NCBI GenBank assembly: GCA_007570945.1
Contig: RKSH01000160.1
Span: 1-7,006, forward strand
DNA: 7,006 nt
Source of the DNA: Gammaproteobacteria bacterium
Lineage (GTDB): Bacteria; Pseudomonadota; Gammaproteobacteria; Arenicellales; Spongiicolonaceae
Direction of reading: 5' to 3'
In this document: in pieces, positions 1 to 6,757 of the stretch
Numbering within the stretch: the first letter of the stretch is position 1
Layout: each line of letters begins with the position of its first letter
Made by a program: the position numbers and the translations under genes
Notes under the pieces: model-generated
The model's database searches: none
Told to the model about the DNA's origin: nothing
The model's input: the letters and a program-made list of their open reading frames with translations, nothing else

Positions 1-4
1 CTGT

Positions 5-32
5 TTCACTTTCCCAACCAACATGCCATTAT
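5..32 (+). promoter_or_regulatory. candidate thrC promoter ending 6 nt before the ATG
   Basis: TTCACT (5-10, 4/6 to the -35 consensus), a 16-nt spacer, then CATTAT (27-32, 4/6 to the -10 consensus). TGC at 24-26 directly before the hexamer gives the TGn extended -10 form. Six bases (33-38) separate the hexamer from the ATG at 39, so the start site would fall on or beside the start codon. The 38 bases before the ATG contain no GG dinucleotide and so no Shine-Dalgarno sequence. Both hexamers are weak. The call rests partly on the same geometry at cysS and cbs. Confidence 0.4.
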
Positions 33-38
33 ACCCCA

Positions 39-1253
39 ATGCCCCCGCCCTCATCTTTCCTCACCCACTTGGAATGCAGCGTCCACGGCGACCGTTATGA
101 CCCGGCTGAGGCGCATAACTTATCCAAAGCCGGCAAACCGCTGCTGGCCTGTTACGACCTGGACGGCGTGCGCGGGAACTTCACCAAGTCCGCATTAAAG
201 GAACGCGATGCAACCCTGTGGCGTTACCGGGAGTTGCTGCCGGTGCGCGCCGGGCGCGACATTGTTTCGCTTGGCGAGATTATGACTCCGTTGATTGCGA
301 CTCCGGCCTTGCGCGGCGGCGGCGGTGAGGTTTTTATCAAGGACGAAAGCAGGCTGCCCACCGGTTCGTTCAAGGCGCGCGGTTTGTGCATGGCGGTTTC
401 CATGGCCCGCGCATGCGGCGTGCGGCGCATTGCGATGCCCACCAACGGCAACGCCGGCGCGGCGCTGGCGGCATATGCGGCGCGGGCCGGGATTGAAAGT
501 TTTATTTTTTGCCCGCAGGACACGCCGCAAATTAATATCCGCGAGATTGCGGCCAGCGGCGGCAAAGTGTGGCTGGTGAACGGTTTGATTAACGATTGCG
601 GGCGCATCGTGGGTGAGGGCCGCGAGGCCATGGGCTGGTTTGACTGCTCCACACTCAAGGAGCCCTACCGCATTGAGGGCAAAAAAACCATGGGGCTTGA
701 GTTGGCCGAGCAGTTCGGCTGGACCTTGCCGGATGTGATTTTGTACCCCACCGGCGGCGGCACCGGCTTAATCGGCATGTGGAAAGCGTTTCACGAGTTG
801 CAAAAAATCGGCTGGATTGACTGCAAACTGCCGCGCATGGTGGCGGTGCAGGCGGCCGGTTGCGCGCCCATTGTCAAGGCGTTTGAAGACAACGCCGAGC
901 ACGCCGAAACCTGGCGCGACGCCCGCACCGTCGCCGCCGGCATCCGCGTTCCCGCCGCCATCGGCGATTTTTTAATTTTGCGCGCGGTGCGCGAGAGCAA
1001 CGGCTTCGCCATCGCCGTGGACGACGGCGCCATCATCCATGCGCGCGAGGAAATCGCGCACAAAGAAGGCCTGCTCGCCTGCCCCGAAGGCGCGGCGACC
1101 TACGCCGCCTACCGCAAGGCGCTGGAAGACGGGCGCATTGAGCCGCGCGAGTCGGCGGTGATGTTTAACTGCGCGGCCGGCGCCAAATACGAATTGCCGC
1201 CGGTGACCCGGTCGGTGACGCTCGGGGAAGTGGACTACCGAAAATTAAGATAA
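39..1253 (+). CDS. thrC: threonine synthase (PLP-dependent, fold type II)
   Basis: Threonine synthase converts O-phospho-L-homoserine to L-threonine and phosphate, the last step of threonine synthesis, in the cytoplasm. The 404 residues match the roughly 400-residue form of the family. The N-terminus reads FLTHLECSVHGDRYD, typical of these enzymes. SFKARG at 110-115 supplies the PLP Schiff-base lysine, Lys112. PTNGNAG (134-140) is the substrate and cofactor loop. KEPYRIEGKKTMGLE begins at residue 207, and PTGGGTG (237-243) is the glycine-rich phosphate-binding loop. The ATG at 39 was chosen because the family N-terminal motif starts a few residues later. The frame stays open to the left edge, but there is no other ATG or GTG in frame. 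The gene stands alone, converging on cysS with 5 bp between stops. Some family members are threonine-synthase-like paralogues of uncertain substrate, and motifs alone cannot exclude that. Confidence 0.85.
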   Translation: MPPPSSFLTHLECSVHGDRYDPAEAHNLSKAGKPLLACYDLDGVRGNFTKSALKERDATLWRYRELLPVRAGRDIVSLGEIMTPLIATPALRGGGGEVFIKDESRLPTGSFKARGLCMAVSMARACGVRRIAMPTNGNAGAALAAYAARAGIESFIFCPQDTPQINIREIAASGGKVWLVNGLINDCGRIVGEGREAMGWFDCSTLKEPYRIEGKKTMGLELAEQFGWTLPDVILYPTGGGTGLIGMWKAFHELQKIGWIDCKLPRMVAVQAAGCAPIVKAFEDNAEHAETWRDARTVAAGIRVPAAIGDFLILRAVRESNGFAIAVDDGAIIHAREEIAHKEGLLACPEGAATYAAYRKALEDGRIEPRESAVMFNCAAGAKYELPPVTRSVTLGEVDYRKLR

Positions 1254-1258
1254 CGGTT

Positions 1259-2650
1259 TCACAAATATTTCCACCGCGTCCCCTGCGCCACATCCTCCAG
1301 CGCCACGCCGGCTTGCAACAGCATGTCGCGAATGCGGTCGGCCTCGGCGTAGTCGCGGTTTTTCCTTGCCGCCTCGCGCTTGCCGATCCACCGCTCCACT
1401 TCAGCGGCGCCGAGACTGTTGCCGCCGGCGGCGCCGCGAAACCATGATTCCGGATCCTGCTGCAGCAGTCCCATTAGTTTGCCGGCCGCTTTAAGTTGCG
1501 CCTGCACGGCGGCCAATTGCTTCCGGTTGCCGCCGCTGGCGGAGCGCGCGAGTTCGAACAGGACGGCGACGGCCCGCGGCGTGTTCAAGTCGTCCGACAT
1601 TGCGGCGACAAAATCCGCCGGCGGCTCGCTTTCGCCCGCACCGCCGCCATCGCACGTCTCGGCGCAGTTGCGCAACACGCCGTACAACCGGTCCAGATTG
1701 CGCCGCGCCTGCCTCAAAGTCTCGTCGCTCCAGTCCAGTGGTTTGCGGTAGTGCGCGCCCAATAGCGCAAAACGCACCGCCTCCCCCGGCGCCTGCTTAA
1801 GCAAGTCGCGCACCAGCACAATGTTGCCCGTCGACTTCGCCATTTTTTCACTATGTACGCGGACGAAACCGTTGTGCATCCAGGTGCGGCAGAGCAGCGC
1901 ACCGCCATGGGCGCAGGTGGACTGGGCGATTTCGTTTTCGTGGTGGGGGAAAATTAAATCGTGGCCGCCGCCGTGAAGGTCCACCGTCTCGCCCAGGTGT
2001 TCCTCAATCATGCACGAGCATTCCAGATGCCAGCCCGGCCGCCCGCGCCCCCACGGACTGTCCCAGCCCGGCAAACTTGCATCGGACGGTTTCCACAAAA
2101 CAAAATCCGCCGGGTCGCGTTTGTACGGCGCCACCTCCACCCGCGCGCCGTCCACCATTTCATCCCGGCTGCGCCGCGAAAGTTTTCCGTAGTCGGCGAA
2201 CGACGCAACCGAAAACAGCACATGCCCCCGCGCCTCGTACGCATGCCCGGCGGCCAGCAGTTTTTCCACCATCGCCACCATGCGCGGTACATGTTTGGTC
2301 GCGCGCGGCTCCAGGGTCGGCGGCAGCACGCCGAGCGCCTCCATGTCGCGGTGGTACACCTCGGTGAACTGTTTCGTCACCACGTCAATCGCCACGCCCC
2401 GCTCGCGGGCGGCGGCGTTAATCTTGTCGTCCACATCGGTGATGTTGCGCGCGTACACCACGCCGCCAGCGCCGAACTCGCGCAGCAGCAGCCGGAACAG
2501 AACATCAAACACCACCGCCGGCCGCGCGTTGCCAATGTGCGGGTGGCTGTATACCGTCGGCCCGCACACGTACACCGTCACCCGCTTCGGATCCTGCGGC
2601 GTGAACAATTCCTTCTTGCGGCTGAGTGAGTTGTGCAGAAAAAGCGGCAT
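1259..2650 (-). CDS. cysS: cysteinyl-tRNA synthetase
   Basis: Class I aminoacyl-tRNA synthetase that activates cysteine with ATP and loads it onto tRNA-Cys in the cytoplasm. Starting at 2650 the protein has 463 residues, against 461 in E. coli. The first zinc ligand is Cys29 in YVCGPTVY, followed by the HIGN nucleotide-binding motif at 38-41. RPGWHLECS carries Cys211, and HGGGHDLIFPHHENE carries His236 and Glu240, completing the zinc site. The second ATP motif is KMAKS (269-273) instead of the usual KMSKS. The anticodon-binding helical region and a basic C-terminus ending KYL follow. An in-frame ATG at 2689 would add 13 residues (MHRMRAAAVYNRA), but they fit no family N-terminus and would lie upstream of the perfect -10 hexamer, so 2650 is preferred. 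There is no Shine-Dalgarno sequence. A terminator separates the gene from groL, so it probably has its own promoter. Confidence 0.95.
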   Translation of the reverse strand: MPLFLHNSLSRKKELFTPQDPKRVTVYVCGPTVYSHPHIGNARPAVVFDVLFRLLLREFGAGGVVYARNITDVDDKINAAARERGVAIDVVTKQFTEVYHRDMEALGVLPPTLEPRATKHVPRMVAMVEKLLAAGHAYEARGHVLFSVASFADYGKLSRRSRDEMVDGARVEVAPYKRDPADFVLWKPSDASLPGWDSPWGRGRPGWHLECSCMIEEHLGETVDLHGGGHDLIFPHHENEIAQSTCAHGGALLCRTWMHNGFVRVHSEKMAKSTGNIVLVRDLLKQAPGEAVRFALLGAHYRKPLDWSDETLRQARRNLDRLYGVLRNCAETCDGGGAGESEPPADFVAAMSDDLNTPRAVAVLFELARSASGGNRKQLAAVQAQLKAAGKLMGLLQQDPESWFRGAAGGNSLGAAEVERWIGKREAARKNRDYAEADRIRDMLLQAGVALEDVAQGTRWKYL

Positions 2651-2656
2651 CGCGCG

Positions 2657-2662
2657 ATTATA
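2657..2662 (-). promoter_or_regulatory. cysS -10 hexamer TATAAT, 6 nt before the ATG
   Basis: The minus strand reads TATAAT, a perfect match to the housekeeping -10 consensus, followed by CGCGCG and then the ATG at 2650. Initiation 6-7 nt downstream puts the first transcribed base at the A of the ATG, predicting a leaderless mRNA. No convincing -35 hexamer is visible at 16-18 nt spacing (CAGGAT, ACAGGA and CACAGG there), and no TGn extension precedes the hexamer. The likely -35 area lies in the loop and distal arm of the GC-rich inverted repeat at 2667-2698. Confidence 0.6.
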
Positions 2663-2666
2663 AACG

Positions 2667-2698
2667 GCGGCGGCGCGCATCCTGTGCACCGCCGCCGC
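2667..2698. repeat. GC-rich inverted repeat upstream of the cysS -10
   Basis: GCGGCGGCG at 2667-2675 is perfectly complementary to CGCCGCCGC at 2690-2698, giving 9-bp arms around a 14-nt loop. On the minus strand it lies between the groESL terminator and the cysS -10 hexamer, covering the spacer and -35 zone of the presumed cysS promoter. It could be a second stem backing up the terminator, an operator, or chance in GCC-rich DNA. After the stem the minus strand reads CGTTTATAAT, which is not a proper terminator T-run. Confidence 0.5.
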
Positions 2699-2733
2699 AA
2701 AAACAAAGCCCCGCCGGAGGGGACGGGGCTTTG
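2699..2733 (-). terminator. rho-independent terminator of groES-groEL
   Basis: CAAAGCCCCG (2704-2713) pairs perfectly with CGGGGCTTTG (2724-2733), a 10-bp stem around a 10-nt loop. On the minus strand the stem is followed at once by TTTTT (2703-2699), so it terminates transcription arriving from groL, whose stop is about 28 bp upstream. It points away from any plus-strand gene. It insulates cysS from the chaperonin operon. Confidence 0.9.
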
Positions 2734-2760
2734 CGGGTTGATGAAAGCGGCATGCGCTGC

Positions 2761-4392
<1,632 letters not shown>

Positions 4393-4402
4393 GGTTGGTT
4401 TT

Positions 4403-4407
4403 CTCCT
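4403..4407 (-). promoter_or_regulatory. groL ribosome binding site
   Basis: The minus strand reads AGGAG, 10 nt before the groL ATG at 4392, within the 47-bp groES-groL gap. It supports the chosen start and shows that groL is translated from its own site in the bicistronic message. Confidence 0.8.
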
Positions 4408-4439
4408 GTTTGGGTTGGGAAAGGTTGGGAGGGTGACGG

Positions 4440-4727
4440 TTATTCGACCACGCCCATGATGTCGTCTTCACGCATCACCAGCAGCTCTTCGCCGTCAATC
4501 TTGATTTCGGTGCCGGAATATTTTCCGAACAGCACGCGGTCGCCAGCTTTGACGTCCAGCGGACGTACATCGCCGTTGTCCTGGATTTTGCCGTTGCCGG
4601 TGGCCACGACTTCGCCCTGCATGGGCTTTTCTGCGGCGGTGTCGGGAATGACAATGCCGCCCGGGCTCGTGCGCTCGTCTTCAACCCGGCGCACCACCAC
4701 CCGGTCGTGAAGCGGTCGTATTTTCAT
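4440..4727 (-). CDS. groES: co-chaperonin GroES (10 kDa)
   Basis: Heptameric lid of the GroEL folding chamber, cytoplasmic. Its 95 residues compare with 97 in E. coli. The protein opens with the family signature KIRPLHDRVVVRR. The mobile loop around residues 17-32 holds the hydrophobic tripeptide Ile-Val-Ile in GGIVIPD, which contacts the GroEL apical domain. GEVVATGNGK and DVKAGDRVLFGKYSG form the beta-barrel core, and the C-terminus EDDIMGVVE is typical. The ATG at 4727 is preceded by AAAGGAG with 8-nt spacing. It is the first gene of the groES-groL operon, behind a leader of about 130 nt and a promoter overlapped by a CIRCE-type operator. Confidence 0.98.
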   Translation of the reverse strand: MKIRPLHDRVVVRRVEDERTSPGGIVIPDTAAEKPMQGEVVATGNGKIQDNGDVRPLDVKAGDRVLFGKYSGTEIKIDGEELLVMREDDIMGVVE

Positions 4728-4735
4728 TTATGCTT

Positions 4736-4742
4736 CTCCTTT
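4736..4742 (-). promoter_or_regulatory. groES ribosome binding site
   Basis: The minus strand reads AAAGGAG, a near-perfect Shine-Dalgarno sequence, 8 nt before the groES ATG. It lies 6 nt downstream of the leader hairpin at 4749-4775 and is not buried in it. I see no CUCC-type pairing partner close enough to suggest a simple RNA thermometer. Confidence 0.85.
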
Positions 4743-4748
4743 GTGGAT

Positions 4749-4837
4749 GGGTTTGTCGGTGGGGACGAAAAACCCGCGCAACTCCCCGCTCCCGCCCGGC
4801 GGCGATAAAGCCGCTTGCTTTCAAGCCGAAACGGGCG
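4749..4837 (-). other. structured groES 5' leader (possible hairpins)
   Basis: Several short inverted repeats lie between the predicted start site and groES. In transcript order, an outer stem pairs CGCCCG (4837-4832) with CGGGCG (4798-4793). Inside it GCUUG/CAAGC (4826-4813) with loop AAAG and GCGGC/GCCGC (4814-4799) with loop UUUAUC could form two arms, competing for two bases, so the whole resembles a three-way junction. Further down GGGUUU/AAACCC (4775-4770 with 4754-4749) makes a hairpin, with an inner GUC/GAC pairing possible, ending 6 nt before the Shine-Dalgarno sequence. The repeats are plain in the sequence. Folding and any function are inference. Confidence 0.4.
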
Positions 4838-4841
4838 ATTG

Positions 4842-4868
4842 CTGGCACTCGCCCCGGTGGAGTGCCAA
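4842..4868 (-). promoter_or_regulatory. CIRCE-type operator (HrcA repressor site)
   Basis: The minus strand reads TTGGCACTC, nine bases, then GAGTGCCAG. The CIRCE consensus is TTAGCACTC-N9-GAGTGCTAA. The arms match at 8/9 and 7/9 positions, the spacer is exactly 9, and the A-to-G change in the left arm is mirrored by T-to-C in the right, so 8-bp symmetry (TGGCACTC/GAGTGCCA) is kept. It shares one base with the -10 hexamer and covers the predicted start site, the classic position for HrcA repression of groESL. HrcA binding to CIRCE and its modulation by GroEL are known for this element. An hrcA gene is not in the window and is inferred. Confidence 0.88.
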
Positions 4869-4895
4869 TAGTAGTGCCAATTTTCCCAATGTCAA
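4868..4895 (-). promoter_or_regulatory. groES-groEL housekeeping promoter
   Basis: The minus strand has a perfect -35 TTGACA (4895-4890), a 16-nt spacer and the -10 TACTAT (4873-4868, 4/6). An A/T-rich run, GAAAATTTTTC on this strand, at 4903-4913 is placed like an UP element about 8-18 bp upstream of the -35. The predicted start near 4861 falls inside the CIRCE operator, giving a leader of about 134 nt. I could not find a sigma-32 type -10 (CCCCAT-like) at proper spacing, so control by HrcA on a housekeeping promoter is the simpler reading. Confidence 0.75.
4873..4880 (-). repeat. extra CIRCE half-site in the promoter spacer
   Basis: The minus strand carries TTGGCACT at 4880-4873 and again at 4868-4861, the second copy being the left arm of the CIRCE operator. 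With flanking bases the direct repeat is ATTGGCACT, spaced by 12 bp. The extra copy lies inside the 16-nt spacer of the groES promoter and has no inverted partner of its own. It could be an accessory repressor contact, a remnant of duplication, or chance. Confidence 0.5.
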
Positions 4896-4953
4896 GGGGC
4901 GCAGAAAAATTTTCCCGCCAGCCGATTTTGTTTAGATTTGACAACGGCGGCCC

Positions 4954-4962
4954 TGCTATACT
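4954..4962 (+). promoter_or_regulatory. extended -10 promoter for the lipoprotein gene
   Basis: TGC followed by TATACT (4957-4962, 5/6 to the -10 consensus) forms a TGn extended -10 element. The predicted start is near 4969, giving a leader of about 24 nt that contains the GGAGG Shine-Dalgarno sequence. The TTGACA at 4938-4943 is only 13 nt from the hexamer, too close to work as its -35 in the usual way. Promoters of this and the groES transcript are divergent, about 60 bp apart. Confidence 0.55.
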
Positions 4963-4982
4963 TTCCGCCCTCTACAACCACC

Positions 4983-4987
4983 GGAGG
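4983..4987 (+). promoter_or_regulatory. ribosome binding site of the lipoprotein gene
   Basis: GGAGG, 5 nt before the ATG at 4993. It is the best support that this small gene is real and starts here. Confidence 0.75.
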
Positions 4988-4992
4988 CAACG

Positions 4993-5319
4993 ATGAAAAC
5001 CACCATTCTCACCCTCACCCTCGCCGCCACCGTCGGCATGACGGCGTGCTATGAGCAGCGTTTTGCCGGCAGCGACTATGGCAAGGAACTGGAGGGCATG
5101 ATGCAGGCCTGCATTCAGATGCAACAGGACGGGCGGCTGCCGGGGATTGCCGCGGGCGGACGGGACCTGCGGTTCAGCAGCGGCGGCATCAACTTTGACG
5201 AGCGCGATGCGGTGAGTTATCCGTTGCGGCTGACGTGCATCGTGGATGACGGCGAGCGGCGCGATGAATTCGCCTTGGAGCGCGCCGCGGCCGGGGCCAA
5301 GTGGACGCTGGCGCCTTAG
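4993..5319 (+). CDS. small predicted lipoprotein of unknown function
   Basis: I do not recognise this 108-residue protein. The N-terminus is a short signal peptide: Lys2, a hydrophobic stretch at about 5-16, then MTAC with Cys19 as the likely lipidated residue. Methionine at the -3 position is less usual than leucine, so plain secretion is the alternative. Residue +2 after the cysteine is tyrosine, not the aspartate that retains lipoproteins in the inner membrane, which suggests the outer membrane if sorting follows E. coli rules. The mature part has two further cysteines, Cys40 and Cys82, which could form a disulfide in the periplasm. The C-terminal half (YPLRLTCIVDDG, then DEFALERAA and KWTLAP) looks like a small beta-rich domain. 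A GGAGG site and an extended -10 support expression. The gene diverges from groES, and its stop overlaps the cbs stop by 4 bp. Confidence 0.8.
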   Translation: MKTTILTLTLAATVGMTACYEQRFAGSDYGKELEGMMQACIQMQQDGRLPGIAAGGRDLRFSSGGINFDERDAVSYPLRLTCIVDDGERRDEFALERAAAGAKWTLAP

Positions 5320-6722
5320 TCGGCCCGGCCGGCTGGGCCGCCCCGGTCGTCGCCGGCGAGGAACTGCACCAGGTCAATTTTGCTGATGATGCCGGCGACG
5401 GCGTCCCCCTCTATCACCACCGCCACTTCGTCGTTGGCCAGCACCTGTTGCACCCGGCTCAGCGGGTCGTGCATCGCCACCACGCCGTGCAACTCCTTGG
5501 CGGTGTCCACCACCGGGTCCTCGGCCTTGCATTTGCCGGACACCAGGCTGTGCAGCAGGTCCACCTCGTGCACCATCATCATGCGGCCGTCGTGGCGCAA
5601 GGGCATTTGCGAGATGCCGAGTTTGGACATGCGGCCGGCGACTTGGCTTAACGTATCAAGGGGTGCGGCGAACTCCACGCGGTCGCCCTTGCGGCAAATG
5701 ATGTCGCGCACCGTGCCGCGCTGCTGGAGGCCGGCGGCGTCGAGGTAGCCCATGTCTTTCATCCAGTCGTCGTCGTAGCACTTGCTGAGGTAGCGGTCGC
5801 CGCTGTCGGGCAGCACCACCACCACCGTTTTGCCCGCGCCCAAGCGCTCGGCGACCTTGATGGCGCCGAACAGCGCGGTGCCGGTGGAGCCGCCGCAAAA
5901 AATTCCCTCCTCGCGCGCCAGCCGCCGGGCGGTGAGAAAAGAGTCGCGGTCACCGACCTCCATCACCTCGTCCACCACCGAGAAGTCCAGCGTGCCCACC
6001 ATGAAGTCGTGGCCGATGCCCTCCACCCGGTAAATGCCGGGCGGTTGCGGCGGGTTTTTGTGGAACTCGTTGTAGTAGATGCTGCCCACCGGGTCGGGGC
6101 AGACCACCGCCAACTCGCGGCCGGCGGCGGCGGCTTTTTCCTTAAGAAACCGGCCGGCGCCGGAGATGGTGCCGCCGGTGCCGATGCCGCCCACCAGGGC
6201 GTCGATGCGGCCGTCGGTGTCGGCCCAGATTTCCGGGCCGGTTGTCAGGTAGTGCGCCTCCGGGTTGTGCATGTTGAAATACTGGTCGGTGTAAAACCCG
6301 CCGCGCGTCTCCCGCGCAATGCGTTTTGCAACCTCCACGTAACTGTCCGGATGCTCGTGGTCCAGGTCGGTGCGCGTGACCACCACCTCGGCGCCGAAAG
6401 CCTTGAGCATGTCAATCTTCTCCTTGCTCATCTTGTCCGGCATGGTGCAAACGCAGCGGTAGCCCTTGACCGCGGCGGTGATGGCGAGGCCGAGGCCGGT
6501 GTTGCCGGAGGTGGACTCCACCAACGTGTCGCCCGGTTTAATCAGCCCGGCCTCCTCGGCCCGCTCCACCATGTTGCGCGCCATGCGGTCCTTGACCGAG
6601 CCGCCGGGATTCAAGTGCTCCATCTTCGCCAGCAACAGCGCGCCGCCTTTGGGCACCACCCGGTTTAAGCGCACCAGGGGCGTGCCGCCGATTAGGCCGA
6701 GGACGTTTTCGTGGTAGCGCAT
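5316..6722 (-). CDS. cbs: cystathionine beta-synthase with C-terminal CBS-domain pair
   Basis: PLP-dependent enzyme condensing L-serine (or activated serine) with L-homocysteine to L-cystathionine, the first step of reverse transsulfuration toward cysteine; such enzymes can also release hydrogen sulfide. The 468 residues comprise a catalytic domain (about 1-327) and two CBS repeats (about 330-460). Landmarks are GGTPLVRL (12-19), NPGGSVKDR with the Schiff-base Lys44, TSGNTG (71-76), DQYFNMHNPEAHY (146-158), GGIGTGGT (178-185), YRVEGIGHDF (231-240) and the PLP-ring loop CGGSTG (276-281). VEGIG-DF and the long C-terminus favour cystathionine beta-synthase over cysteine synthase A or B. The N-terminal heme-binding extension of animal enzymes is absent. 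CBS domains often bind adenosyl ligands, but which one here cannot be read. There is no Shine-Dalgarno sequence; a -10-like TACAAT lies 6 nt before the ATG. The gene begins 35 bp after the methyltransferase-like gene on the same strand. Confidence 0.92.
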   Translation of the reverse strand: MRYHENVLGLIGGTPLVRLNRVVPKGGALLLAKMEHLNPGGSVKDRMARNMVERAEEAGLIKPGDTLVESTSGNTGLGLAITAAVKGYRCVCTMPDKMSKEKIDMLKAFGAEVVVTRTDLDHEHPDSYVEVAKRIARETRGGFYTDQYFNMHNPEAHYLTTGPEIWADTDGRIDALVGGIGTGGTISGAGRFLKEKAAAAGRELAVVCPDPVGSIYYNEFHKNPPQPPGIYRVEGIGHDFMVGTLDFSVVDEVMEVGDRDSFLTARRLAREEGIFCGGSTGTALFGAIKVAERLGAGKTVVVVLPDSGDRYLSKCYDDDWMKDMGYLDAAGLQQRGTVRDIICRKGDRVEFAAPLDTLSQVAGRMSKLGISQMPLRHDGRMMMVHEVDLLHSLVSGKCKAEDPVVDTAKELHGVVAMHDPLSRVQQVLANDEVAVVIEGDAVAGIISKIDLVQFLAGDDRGGPAGRAD

Positions 6723-6728
6723 GCGCCC

Positions 6729-6737
6729 ATTGTAGCA
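6729..6737 (-). promoter_or_regulatory. candidate cbs extended -10, 6 nt before the ATG
   Basis: The minus strand reads TGC then TACAAT (6734-6729, 5/6 to consensus), followed by GGGCGC and the cbs ATG at 6722. Transcription would start at or next to the start codon. No good -35 is visible at 16-18 nt (A-rich GAAAAA, GGAAAA, AGGAAA there), so activity would rest on the extended -10. It lies in the 35-bp gap after the upstream gene, so read-through from that gene is also possible, but such a transcript would still offer no Shine-Dalgarno sequence. Confidence 0.5.
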
Positions 6738-6757
6738 CCGGCGGCGGGGTTTTTTCC

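Noticed and set aside
1961..2629. 222-codon plus-strand frame opposite cysS
   Set aside because: Shadow of cysS; the product is rich in Arg, His and Pro with no domain, and no promoter or ribosome site supports it.
2651..2689. Upstream start for cysS adding 13 residues
   Set aside because: The extra residues match no CysRS N-terminus, and the start would lie upstream of the perfect TATAAT at 2662-2657.
2667..2698. GC-rich inverted repeat as an independent rho-independent terminator
   Set aside because: On neither strand is the stem followed directly by a proper T-run; on the minus strand CGTTTATAAT follows and contains the cysS -10. Listed only as an inverted repeat.
4736..4775. RNA thermometer masking the groES Shine-Dalgarno sequence
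   Set aside because: The nearest hairpin ends 6 nt before the AAAGGAG, and no nearby CUCC-type partner is visible.
4860..4900. Sigma-32 heat-shock promoter before groES
   Set aside because: CCCCTTGACA resembles a sigma-32 -35, but no CCCCAT-like -10 follows at 13-14 nt.
4938..4962. TTGACA plus TATACT read as a full -35/-10 promoter for the lipoprotein gene
   Set aside because: The spacer is only 13 nt, too short for housekeeping sigma. The extended -10 is kept, and the TTGACA match is treated as probably fortuitous.
6009..6668. 219-codon plus-strand frame opposite cbs
   Set aside because: Shadow of the cbs coding strand; composition is typical of an antisense frame in GC-rich DNA.
6723..6757. 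Terminator between the methyltransferase-like gene and cbs
   Set aside because: The A-run and CCGCCGCCGG stretch form no stem followed by T residues in the direction of transcription.
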